Notes under the pieces: model-generated
Told to the model about the DNA's origin: nothing
The model's input: the letters and a program-made list of their open reading frames with translations, nothing else
Database searches by the model: none
In this document: piece after piece, positions 22,220 through 33,392 of the stretch
Position numbering within the stretch: position 1 is the stretch's first letter
How the letters are laid out: every line of letters starts with the position of its first letter
Source: Congeria kusceri
Taxonomy: Eukaryota > Mollusca > Bivalvia > Myida > Dreissenidae
Reading direction: 5' to 3'
Length of the DNA stretch: 64,000 nt
Assembly: GCA_027627225.1 (NCBI GenBank)
Contig: CM051038.1
Coordinates: forward strand, 40,917,341-40,981,340
Translations under genes and position numbers: made by a program

Positions 22220-23775
22220 CTAATTTGTCCATTCGCTTCCTACGTATTTACGGTTGTCAATCACTAATCGCCGTGCCCGTGTCTTACAGCCTGAAGCTGG
22301 GGTCATGTTCGGGATATTCCGGTGATCTGGGATTGACTGTGGTTCTGCTTGGGGGTTACCTGGGGAAACGGGTCGTTTATCAGACTGCAGAACTAAAGCA
22401 TCGAATGGCTCAATATCGCTAGTATTTTCACGCGTTTTGTGCAACACTGACCTGTTTCTGCGATAAGTGCTACCATCGGCCGTTTGTACTGCGTAGGAAC
22501 TTTCACTGTGAACCTTCAAGACTCTCCCTACTTTCCAGATTTTTCCGAACTTGATACGAATGGAGTCATCTATTGACAATGGCGGTAACGGTCGCGATGT
22601 TTTGTCGAAATTCGACTTTTGTCGTGCTTTTGACTCGTGCATTCGTATATGTACCTGTCTGTCATTGATCAGTGCTGGTTGCAGTGCCTTGTTTGTGATT
22701 GGTACAACTGATTTAGTTCGGCGACCAAGAGCTAATTGACTACCGTAGATGTGTAACTGCACTGCAACGGGGTGTTGCGATATTCAAGTAGTGCTAAGTA
22801 CGCATTGGTTTTCATGTCTAATGCTTTTTGATTCAGCTTTTTAACTGTCCCTACTGCCTTTTCGGCCAAACCATTGCTTTGAGGGTGACCTGGTGAGGAA
22901 GTTCTGTGTTCGAATCCCCAACAATCGATGAGTTTTTGAATTCGGCGCACGAAAACTGAGGGCCATTATCCGATATTAGAATATCGGGAATTGACATTCT
23001 TGACATGTGTTTTTGCAATTTCGTTATCACTGTTTGTGATCGTGTGTTGGGTAAATGGTCAATTTCAAAGAACCTGCTATAGTAGTCTACCGTTAATAGG
23101 TATTCTTGTCTGTTAAAGTGGAACAGATCAGTGGCGATTTGCTAAAAGGTCCGGGAATGGGGTCGTTATCAGCTGTTCTGGGGCATTTGCATCTCTGTGA
23201 GTAAGGCAAGTCAGACAATTAGTGACGTAATCGGTTATTTGCTTAGACATGCCAGGCCAAAACAACGAATCCATGGCGCGTTCAAGTGTCTTTGTAATTC
23301 CCAAGTGTGACGAATGACCTTTCTGCGCAAGTTCATTTCGCAGGGATGTTGGGATTACCAATGTGTGACCTCTGAATATCAGACCATCCTCCTAGCTTAA
23401 CTCGTCACGGTGGTTGAAATATTCTGCGATGCTTTGGTCGCATTGTTTCACGGATTCCGGCCAGCCCTCGGTTATAACCCGTTTCAATTTTATCATTTGC
23501 GAGTCTTTCGCGATTTCGTTGCGTATTATCTCGAGTCTGCGATCTGTGACATGAAATTGTTGATGTACCGTGTGCACGTGATTGTCAAGACGTTCAACTA
23601 TTTCGGGACATGTGTCGGGCAACGAATGTCTTCACAAGAAGTCGATAACCGGGATTTTTTTCCCGGGTACGTGCTGTACATTGACCTGATATTTTGACAT
23701 TGCAAGAAGTATTCTTGATAGTCGCGGCGGTGCAGCAGCAAGTGGCTTTTTCATTACTGCAGAAATCGGCTTGTG
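22220..23775 (-). pseudogene. Ty3/gypsy pol relic (RNase H end to integrase C-terminus)
   Basis: Reading the minus strand in order: an RNase H tail (DHKPIS, then APPRLSRILLAMSKYQVNVQ and the PGK motif); a linker; the integrase zinc-binding region near 23360-23130 (GHSSHLGITKT, CLTC); the core at 22950-22735 (WGFEHRTSSPGHPQSNGLAE, then VKKLNQKA and LLEYRNTP); and the basic C-terminal part at 22762-22220. The blocks lie in different frames separated by frameshifts and a stop, and the 5' half (gag, protease, RT) is missing. The upper end is cut exactly where a younger TIR element has inserted at 23785. Dead element. Confidence 0.85.
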
Positions 23776-23784
23776 ATCATGCAC

Positions 23785-24875
23785 TGTAGGACCATATTTT
23801 TCACAAATAATATTTTCACACGTGTGAAAAATAGGATCTCATATTTCACAGATGTGAAAAATTGGATCTCATTCTTCACACCTCGCAATCTCATTCTTTA
23901 CATTTTCTGTGAAATTTGTGATCGAGTCCAGGTTTTGATAAGCACTCAAATCATGTTCTTCACACATGAAAAAAAGTTTTCATATTTTCAAAAAAAATGT
24001 GATTTTGTTACAACATAATCCTATTTTTCTCACACTGTAATAAAGGTGTGATTTACGGTACGGTATGCATGATATGGTACGATATGGTGCGGCATGGCAT
24101 GGCATGGCATGAATGGTATGGTTTGTAATGCTATGGTATGGAAAGATACGGTACGGTACAGTACGGTACGGTTAGGTACGGTACGGTTAGATACGGCTAG
24201 GTACGGTTAGGTACGGCACGGTACGATACTGTACTGTCCAAACGTACGTACCAACATGTGCGGAGGTTCTAATAAGGTCAATATATTACCGTCCGTGTAT
24301 ACGTATATTCTAGTTCGGGCGGACATATGCATGGTTATTTTGGTTTTAATAATCCAAAATAGGACGTTTGTTTGTACGTACGTTCTGATGCGTGCATTTG
24401 TTAATATCACAATAAAATGGTGTACGTTTGTATGTACGTACGTGAGTATGCATTTCTATATCATAATTAGACCGTGCAAACGTATCGACTTACGATTAAG
24501 CGCATGCATACGTTAGTATATACCGGTAGCTCCTATATAGTGCTTAGTTTCTCATAGTGATCACAATAATGATGATGACGTTAACTATAATAATAATAAT
24601 GGTGATGACGAGAATAACTGAAGACGATGATGATGATGATGATGATGATGATGACGATGATGATGGTGATGATGAGTACTGTATAATTATGCTCCAAATA
24701 ATAATTTCATCGATTGTCGCGATACAATTTCACCATAAAATATGTGAAAAACGTGAACCTTACGCATACCCCGTTTTTGGCCAATCACATTCTTCACACT
24801 TATAAATGTGATAAATGAGATCCTATTTTTCACAGGCGTGTGAAAAATATGATTTGTGAAAAATATGATCCTACA
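23785..24875. mobile_element. 1.1-kb TIR DNA transposon, copy A, with 6-bp target duplication
   Basis: Starts TGTAGGACCATATTTTTCAC and ends with the inverted equivalent (…gatcctaca); the TIRs match over about 24 bases with one mismatch. It is flanked on both sides by ATGCAC (23779-23784 and 24876-24881), a perfect 6-bp duplication. Many subterminal 'tttttcaca' repeats lie within both ends. The interior holds a GGTACGGTA-type minisatellite (about 24055-24235) and a (GAT)n run. No transposase is encoded, so it is non-autonomous. Confidence 0.88.
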
Positions 24876-24881
24876 ATGCAC

Positions 24882-25977
24882 CCAGTCAGGGAAGTTATCT
24901 TGTGTTTATTTGGTAAACCTCATACGATTGTGATCTACGCAATATTTTACTCAATATTTTGTTTCATTTGTGGTTTGAACGCTGGTCTAGCAAGGATGCA
25001 TCCTGTTGTAGTTTTATGTTTTTTGTGGTTGGCATTTAATGTTGTAACAGAAAATGAGAAATACTGAGTGGAAAATTGACAGCTGAAATAAAGAAATGAT
25101 TAAATATCATTCAATGTGTTCAAAACATTGTATATAAATCCAAGTACTTTTAAACTTGTTCTCAAGTAGCAGGGGTAGATTAAAACAACGACTACAGATG
25201 ATAAACACATTAAATGCAAAATAAAAGTACTTTAATGCATCAGTCAACAGGTGTTTATCCAAAACAATAAATATTGCACCATATTATTGATATATAACGA
25301 CACTTAGCCATATTATTGATAGTCTCTCAATAAATATCTGCGATTTCTGATTTTTATCAATATATTACATCAATCTTCAATATAGCCCACATACTTCAAT
25401 ATAGGTGTCAATTTCATGCATTGAACATATAATTGACCATTTTATTGAACGTGTATGGGCCCCTTCACCCTGCATCCATATCTTTTGTACAATGTTATTT
25501 AAAGCATACGGAAGTAAATACAAATTCCTTAAGTTGAAATTTTGTGACCTAACTCATTTAAATGTAAGCTTATGACACGGGCTTGGGACAAACCAAATGA
25601 AACACAGCAGCAGCAAATCAATGGTGATAACACTGCCGCATAAAACTAAAATAAACAAGAAATGTGGAAATTCCACGAAAACCAAACTTTTCGAGAATGA
25701 ACTGCAAAAAAAGTCAGCACAATAATAAAAGCAAGTTCTGGATGCACTTGGTGTAGGTCATGGCTTGGAATTGCACTAAAGTACAACTTCAGTTCAGAAA
25801 TTGCTTTTTTAGTTATTCATTAGAACATTATAAATACTGACCCTAAACAAAAGTATGTTTATGTAAGTGAAAAGGTTTTATTGGTTTATCAATAGCTCAA
25901 TCAACTATTGGTTATTTAGCAGAAAGCATTTTATCAATTTTTAGTAATGGTCACATGCAGTCTAAACCTATTTATTT
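24882..25977. other. Spacer between the two TIR copies
   Basis: No supported gene. A short open frame at 24840-25067 starts inside copy A and has no recognisable domain. Confidence 0.4.
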
Positions 25978-25983
25978 AAGCTC

Positions 25984-27089
25984 TGTAGGACCATATTTTT
26001 CACAAATCATATTTTTCACACGTATGAAATATAAGATCTCATTTTTCACAGATGTGAAAAATAGGATCTCATTCTTCACACCTCGCAATCTCATTCTTCA
26101 CATTTTCTGTGAAATTTGTGATCGAGTCCAGTTTTTGATAAGCACTCAAATCATATTCTTCACACATGAAAAAAAGTGTTCAATTTTCAAAAAAAGTGAA
26201 TTTGTTACAAAATAATCCTATTTTTCACACTGTAATAAGGGTGTGATTTACGGTACGGTTTGTATGGTGTGTAATGCTATGGTATGGAACGGTATGGAAC
26301 GGTACGGTACGGTACGGCTAGGTACGGTACGGTTAGATACGGTGCGGTACGGTACGGTGCGGTTAGGTACGGTACGATTAGATACGGTTGTTTACGGCAC
26401 AGTACGATACTGTACTGTCCAAACGTACGTACCAATATGTGCGGAGGTTCTAATAAGGTCAATATATTACCGTCCGTGTATACGTATATTCTAGTTCGGG
26501 CGGACATATGCATGGTTATTTTGATTTTAATAATCCAAAATAGGACGTTTGTTTGTACGTACGTTCTGATGCGTGCATTTTTTAATATCCCAATAAATGG
26601 TGTACGTTCGTATGGACGTACGCGAGTACGCGAGTATGCATTTCTATATCATAATTAGACCATACAAACGTATTGACTAACGATTAAGCGCATGCATACG
26701 TTAGTATATACCGGTAGCTCCTAAATAGTGCTTAGTTTCTCATAGTGATCACAATAATGATGATGACGTTAACTATAATAATAATAATGGTGATGACGAG
26801 AGTAATTTATGACGATGACGACGATGATGATGATGATGATGATATTGTTGATGATGATGATGATGATGATGATAAAAATGATGATGAGTACTGTATAATT
26901 ATGCTCCTAATAATAATTTAATCGATTGTTGCGATACAAAATTTAACCATAAAATATGTGAAAAATGTGAACCGTACGCATACCCCGTTTTTGGCCAATC
27001 ACATTCTTCACACTCATAAATGTGACAAATGAGATCCTATTTTTCACAGGCGTGTGAACAAAATGATTTGTGAAAAATATGATCCTACA
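25984..27089. mobile_element. 1.1-kb TIR DNA transposon, copy B, with 6-bp target duplication
   Basis: Same element and orientation as 23785-24875 and very similar over most of its length. It is flanked by AAGCTC at 25978-25983 and 27090-27095. Two copies with different perfect 6-bp duplications fix the element ends with confidence. The minisatellite and (GAT)n lengths differ between copies. Confidence 0.88.
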
Positions 27090-27189
27090 AAGCTCGATTG
27101 CATCGACAGCCTTATTTTTATTGAGACACTCTCGAGTCCGTTTTCTGTGTAGAACCATTACTTGCTGTCTTTGGGGGAGATCTTGAGTA

Positions 27190-27262
27190 TGCTACCAGAG
27201 TGGGGATCGAACCCGTGACCTCCCTATCGCTAGGCGGACACAATATACATTACGCCACCGCG
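27190..27262 (-). repeat. tRNA-derived SINE head
   Basis: The minus strand reads from 'gcggtggcgtaatgta' to a B-box-like GGTTCGATCCCC, spaced as in a tRNA-like pol III promoter. It cannot be a normal tRNA gene because the arms do not pair well, and it is followed by repeat sequence. Confidence 0.5.
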
Positions 27263-27264
27263 TT

Positions 27265-27950
27265 TTCTAATGGTGACATTGACCCCATCAATCCCCTAAG
27301 TAATAACAAGTGGATTCTCTTGATATTGACCCCACATAAACCATATTCAATCCCATGCAAGGTCTTGCTATGATGTATCTATATATGAAGTTTTATTACA
27401 ACAGCTCAATTCGTTCTTGCGTTAATGAGCTGACATCGTTTTTCTATTCTTAGTAACAGTAACCTTGACCCCCACCTTTCCCATATGCAAATTAAAGCAA
27501 GGCCTCAATATATGGTATCTATATATGAAATCTATATTTATTATTTTATTCTCCAGTTATTGAGAGGAAACCGTTTTTCTGTTTTTAGTAACAGTGACCT
27601 TGACCCCCCCCCCCACACACACACACACACTTATATGTGATCCCAAGTGAGGTCTCGCTATAAGGTATTTATAAATTAAGTTTCATTAAAATATCTCAAT
27701 TGGTTCTGTAGTCATTGAATAAAAACCTTTTTTTTCTAATTTTACTAACGATGACCTTGATCCCACCCACCCCATATGCAATCCCAAGCAAGGTCTTGAT
27801 ATAAGGTATCTATGTATTAAGTTTCATTAAAAATGTGTTCGCAAGTTAGTGAAGGTGACCTTGACCCCACCCACCCCTTATGTAATCCCAGGTGAGGTCT
27901 CACTTTAAGGTATCTATAGGGATGAAGTTTCATTACAATGGCACAATCCG
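27265..27950. repeat. Degenerate tandem repeat, about 105-155-bp units
   Basis: About five units, each with 'gaccttgacccc', 'tatgcaatcccaagcaaggt', 'ggtatctatata' and 'agtttcattaaaa'. Landmarks fall at about 27322, 27463, 27598, 27754 and 27859. Non-coding. Confidence 0.75.
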
Positions 27951-28015
27951 CTCTCGAGTCAGAGAGCGGAAACGAAACGTTGACGCCGTCACAGCGACAC
28001 ATCCAATCTAATAAG

Positions 28016-28055
28016 CCCCCCCCCCCCAAAAAAAAAAAAAAAAAAAAAAAAAAAT
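28016..28055. repeat. Poly(C)-poly(A) homopolymer junction
   Basis: A run of C followed directly by a run of A. Homopolymers of this length are prone to assembly error. Confidence 0.9.
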
Positions 28056-29418
28056 TGCTGATTTCCGCTTACATCTCCAAACTGATCGGGGGAGGGGGTA
28101 TAAAAAAAAATTCATATTCACCACAAAGTCTAAGTATATTAGACTGAGTGTAAAATGCTTAAACACCTCAAATCACAGAAACTGTACCTTAAGGTATGTC
28201 ATTACCAAAAGCGCCTGTTTCACGCAGAATAAATTCGAAATGTTGGCTAATTACCAAACGCATATTAGCGAAAACTGCTCTATGTAACGAAAGTCAGAAA
28301 ATGTTCATGTTCTATAGGCAAAAAACTTTTAGGGTCGGCAGAAAAAATAGGGGGAGGGGTCGGGTAAGCGGAAACAAATAAAAAATTTAAGCTTAACCGA
28401 AATTTTCTTCGAAATATTTGGTTTAAAAAAAATATACTTTTTTATATAACTCAATGATCAAGTATCAAAAATATTTTCAAAATCAATTAGCATAAGCCGG
28501 TCAAGAATTAGTTTACATTCAGTATAGTTTATGGTATCTATTTATTAAGTATTTTTAGAGCAAATAATTGCTTCGTTGTTTGTCTGTCAACGAATGTTCC
28601 AATGATTGAAGTTTTGATATTTATAAGCATTCATGTTTTTTCAATTTGCTGTGTGACTGGTATAAGAAGTGGTCTTTAATTTTTATTAAAGATGTGTCTA
28701 AAAGAAGTTCGTCATTGATAAAAACCGAATGTGTTTTTCATCAGTATTACAAAGAAAAGCATGTCTATGTTGTATTTAGGAATGCAATATTTATTAAAAC
28801 ATCATGTAACAATGTGTTTATTACAGACAACTTTCATAAACGTTTACCTGTATTTTTTTCCTGAAAACTAATGAGCATGCTCATAATAGAGTGATCTGTT
28901 CTGTAGCTTGTTTGTCTTAGCGCATTACATACATATTCAAGCATATTATTTGTAATAAGAAATAGGTTAAGACGGCCCTGTTGCAGAAGGTTAGTTCGTC
29001 TTCATGTGTATTCTTTTTTTAACCATTAATGTATCTAAATGCGCCCTGCAGTTCCGTTTAAACTTTTACCCCAAAGGTAAGTCTCTTGCTTTCTATTACG
29101 TGTGTACTATTGAAATGTTGATAGTTGATCTAATCTAACAACGGGTCAAGCACTAAATTTAAATCCCAACATAATTATGATATACATTTTATTTCAAATT
29201 TTACGACTCGTTTATCAAATGGCGGGTTGTCTACAATTGGCCCATACAGATTTTGTACTGTGAGTTGTTTGAACAGAAACATAAATTAAGGGCCAACATG
29301 TTTCCATCGCCATCTTTTTAAACAGAATATACCTTTTTGTAGTTTCGTTTTGAATAAAACACCTCTTGAGTTTGTTGATCCAAAATTTAAAAAAGCAATC
29401 TCCGCCCCATTGTGGGTC
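28056..29418. other. Intergenic, nothing recognised
   Basis: Short open frames at 28196-28381 and 28646-28864 have no recognisable domain. No array or RNA gene seen. Confidence 0.4.
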
Positions 29419-29419
29419 A

Positions 29420-29450
<31 letters not shown>

Positions 29451-29550
29451 AATAATAATAATTATTATTATTATTATTATTATTTAATAATAATAATAAT
29501 GATAATAATAATAATAATTATTATTATTATTATTATTATTTATTTGCAGC
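29419..29550. repeat. Duplicated (AAT)n-(ATT)n palindrome
   Basis: Two consecutive blocks, each an AAT run passing into an ATT run, so that each block can fold on itself. The same 'aatgataat' interruption occurs in both, which indicates duplication of the whole palindrome. Confidence 0.9.
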
Positions 29551-29585
29551 AACGCACGAGTAACGTAAACTTCTAATAGACAATC

Positions 29586-30190
29586 TTATTTATAATTTAA
29601 AATGCCGTCCTTGATATCAGGTGGTGTCTGTGAATGCACGTAATGTGCAAAGAAAACGTCTGCACTTTTCCACCGACCGACTTTGCGCACGATTTCATGG
29701 TTATATCTTGGGCTATTGCTGTAGTGGCCCATGTAGGGCGAAACGACTTTGCCGAGTAACCAATTCCCTCTAAACCTGCCAACTAAATGGACTCGTCGAG
29801 AATTTTCGCCACTGAAGACGCTTGAATAGCACTGTGCTCGCGGCGATAAAAAGACAGGACCGCCCGGTGGCCTGAACCTATCCGTCCGTTCCATATAATC
29901 CTGTAACGTCCGCACCGGGTCAAGTTTCTGAACATGACCTCGAGGCAACTCAACCTTAAACCCTGACCTGGATGTATCGTTCTTAATAAATGTTCTCTTG
30001 GCACAAGTGTCATGATATTCAACCTGACTACTATTGAAACATAGTTTAACCTCATAGTAATCTTGAGAACATATAATCCCCTTGGGAGCGACGTCCGATG
30101 GGCGGAGCATCAACGTTAAGGCCAACAATGTAATTGTTTTGAGTCTCAGCGACTTAAAGTCTGAATTTGCGATATCATCCCATGTTAAAA
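29586..30190 (-). pseudogene. Tyrosine-recombinase relic (Crypton/DIRS-like)
   Basis: Minus-strand blocks in order: LLALTLMLRPSDVAPKG (box with the first catalytic Arg), a middle region with FKVELP and DPVRTLQDYMERT, then SAKSFRPTWATTAIAQDI (equivalent of the H-x-x-R box), then VGRWKSADVFFAHYVHSQTP with the candidate nucleophile Tyr. The first and last blocks share one frame; the AKSFRP block is in another. Two compensating frameshifts (about 29830 and 29700) and an in-frame stop therefore break the gene. The layout fits eukaryotic transposon tyrosine recombinases; the class is inferred. Confidence 0.65.
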
Positions 30191-30330
30191 ATCACAACGC
30201 TGACAGCGTAGAAAGACTGTTGGCGACAAAAGAAACTAAAAGCTTGTAAATTGTGTGTGTATTTTTGCTAAAAGGAAACATTAGTTTGAATGAAGTTCAA
30301 TTTCCCATATTTAAACGTTATAATTTGGCT

Positions 30331-32168
30331 CAGTGTTTCCCGCAGGATTTCTTGAAGGCACGTCGGAATCCCGGACACCACCCCCGCGACAAAAGTCGAC
30401 TCGAACCTCCCTCTCTCCGAGATCGTTCCAATCTGACCCCTTATCCCCTCCCTCCAGAAATCGGCCGCTCCGTTTGACCTCCACCTCTTCGAAATCGGCC
30501 GCGTCGCCCGACGCAAAGTCGGCTGTGGCGTTCGAAATCCCGGCGGCGATCCAATCGGCAGTATCGCTTTAACTACCGCCCTTTATCGCTTTTACTACCT
30601 AGCCTATTGCTCGACTAGCACCTCTCTTTGCATTATCTTTTATTTGGGACCGCGGTTTTCTGAATTGAATAAAAACGTGTTGACCTTACTCCTTTAGAGG
30701 CAGTCTACATAAAAATACTAGGCTGCATTTTGTATATAATTAATTTTCAATCATACATGGTATTCAGATTGGTTGAAAAGCCATATCCAACTTTCAATGC
30801 AATCCCATGGTCGCTATCTATCAAAGTCGATGATTAACATTGAATTGAATAGGGAAATAAAGAACTGTATACTTCAAACATTCATAATTTTGTTAATAAT
30901 TTAAATATCACAATTGCACAGGTTGCATTTGAATATATAATATCTTCTCTAAACGCTCAGCTGATTAGCACGCTAAGGCTAGATACGATTGTGGTACATA
31001 AACTTGGATATGCTAGCTTTTTTACGCCTTGAAAATCTGTCCTGACAGCTCGTTTTTTCAAAAACTGTTTTATATTTCATTAATTGTTTTCGGATGCAAA
31101 AGAAATCAAAAATTATTATCAGTTATAATACATGCTGACATTAAAAGCCGAAAAAATCACCGATTGTTTTAAATACTTGAGTATGCGGTTCCTAATCGAC
31201 ATAAAATGCGGTCCTGTATCTCCATGTAAAAAGCGTGTTTTGCTACAAAAGCGTGCGAAAATTGCCAGGCACAAGGTCACGGATGCCTCATGAAAAACGT
31301 GCGTGTACTGGTCACTTGCTTTATTGCAGGGTTTATGAGCAACCTCCGCCCATAGCTGGTTTAAATCCCTGCCGGCACGACCATAGGCGAACACTTCGTT
31401 CGAAATAAAATCGTGGACAAGCGCATGATAAAAACGCGGACAACGTAAAATCCTTGCGTTGTTATGTTTATGTATTTATTTATTTATTTTTTGTTGTCAT
31501 TTTAACTCTTAATGTATATACCTGGACCAATAATGCAACATGTCTGTGTCATTGTTGTAATGATAAAATTAAAAATTTTGGTGCAAAATAAATCTTCAAT
31601 CTCCTCATACTCGTCTCCACTGAAAACTTCCAAATCTGTAAGTTTTTAACTCTTGGTGGTAGTGGTATGACTGAAGAGTACCAATGGGGAAGTAACCACT
31701 GCGAGAAGTTTGGTTTATGAGAACAAAATTACGTTGGACAACGTTAAATTGTGTTTTAAAATGAGGCTCTATATTACATTATTCGTTTCCATATTTTTCA
31801 TTGTCAATATGTGAAATGGATATGGAAATTACCGTCAAATAAAACGTTAAATATAATAATCAAATGTTTTAAAATGCCTGTTCACTTTTCCCAACTACGC
31901 TAATATTTGTTGTCAAACACATTTTTATTTCTTAGTGAGGTATAAACTCCGCCCTAAAATCGCCGTATTTGATTGGCTAATGAGATCGTTGTGGGCGGGA
32001 CTACACAGTTCAGTCACCGATTAAAGATCGGTGTAATAGATAATGGGATTAAAGGTTGTCGCTTTGAAATTAAAGCATGTCGGCGTTATTTAAGCATGTC
32101 GGCAAATGACTAACTGCCTTGATGGCATGTCGGGACCGACAAGCGAAACATGCCTGCGGGAAACCCTG
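30331..32168. mobile_element. Non-autonomous hAT-type element with 8-bp target duplication
   Basis: The left end CAGTGTTTCCCGCAGG and right end CCTGCGGGAAACCCTG are inverted repeats (15 of 16 match). Perfect ATTTGGCT copies flank the element at 30323-30330 and 32169-32176. The 8-bp duplication and CAGTG/CAGGG ends are hallmarks of the hAT superfamily. About 1.84 kb. I find no hAT transposase inside; the small minus-strand frame at 31119-31394 shows no known motif. A GC-rich block at about 30340-30570 may be a subterminal region. Confidence 0.88.
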
Positions 32169-32374
32169 ATTTGGCTTCTTATTCAATAGTATACGACATA
32201 ATGAAAACTAATTTGTAAGTAACGAAAACATATTTTGTTCGCGCTAATTATATTATGCAAACGGAATTATATACATGCCAGTTAACAAGACAACTTTCAT
32301 GGCCAGAATAACCGATGAAGCGTAGTAGTTAGTCGCACCGATTGTTAGTGCTTCGTAGCCAAAAATCTATAAAG

Positions 32375-33190
32375 GTTCAGCATGCGCAAATACATTCCTT
32401 CTTATTTTCATATAAAATATTCAATGCTTGATCTCAATATTTCCACCATGACCAAGCTACTTTCCAACATATCACCATACATTTGTAGCGAAGTCGGGGA
32501 ATGTCGACAAAAGCTGTTTATAAGTAATCACTTGGAAGCTTTGTTATGGACACGCGCGTTAATTCGTTCAGACGCTCATTAAGATAATAAGTTACGCATA
32601 GTATAAACGAGCGCGACGTCGCTAAAAAAAGATTTGTTGTGAATTGACTCGCGAGCAGGACAGACCTTGGGTTGTGAAGTAGCTCGCGAGTGGTAAAGAC
32701 CTGCTACAAGGAAAATTATATCTTCACGTTGGTACTGTAAGGTTTGTCTGCTGAGTAATTTGCACAGAGCATTGCGTTCCGTGCAACAGGAAAAGCGGCA
32801 AGCTCAGAAACCGGCAAAGGAAGATAGGCGACTGGTAGATGATGGAGCTCTCTTAAATAAGGTGGATAGAAACATTGAAGATTGGCGACTTGATAAAAGT
32901 GGATTAATGTTAGGTGGATAATAGCATTTATTTTATTTAGATAATAAATAAACGGCCAAGTAGCCCTGAGGAAAATTTACTATATCTGTATATATTTGAT
33001 GGCTGATCATCAACTGATAGTGCTAGGCAATCACTATAATAATATTAATAAGCTAAGTAACTTTCAAATAAGATATAAATATATCATCGTTTGTCCACCA
33101 TTTGTTTAATAACCACCCTCGGCACGTTACACATTGTTGGAAAGATAAAGTCATAACCTTTTTAAAAAAACAGCATGTCATTGATATTTG
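32375..33190 (+). repeat. Dispersed repeat R1, copy 2, split by an insertion
   Basis: Left part 32375-32483 ('catgcgcaaata' to 'atcaccatacatt') and right part from 33132 ('cattgttggaaagataaa', then 'aacagcatgtca') together match the uninterrupted copy at 61785-61950. The break is filled by the LTR-like insertion at 32484-33131. Confidence 0.75.
32484..33131. mobile_element. Solo LTR-like insertion (TG...CA) nested in repeat R1
   Basis: The 648-bp insert begins TGTAGCGAAGTCGGGG and ends CCCTCGGCACGTTACA, with short imperfect inverted ends. It is flanked by CATT (32480-32483 and 33132-33135). The empty site is visible in the two other copies of R1 in this window. A plus-strand AATAAA-containing 'gataataaataaac' lies near 32940. 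Strand and parent family are unknown. A DNA transposon with weak TIRs is the alternative. Confidence 0.65.
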
Positions 33191-33392
33191 TCTACTTTAT
33201 AAACTGATTCATAGTGGCATGCATTTGTTTAAACATTACAAAAATATATATCTTAATTAACAAATAAAGCGTTCCTTTCATAAAATGTATTCAATGTTGT
33301 TGTTTGTATGATAGTGTCTTGTTACACAATACAAATACTGTAAACACGTTGCCGATATCACTTGTCATCAGCATCAGCTGTAATTATACAAG

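Noticed and set aside
24557..24805. Poly-Asp protein
   Set aside because: Translation of a (GAT)n microsatellite within a non-coding transposon.
27190..27262. Functional tRNA gene
   Set aside because: The A/B box order is present but the acceptor and anticodon arms do not pair; it looks like a SINE head.
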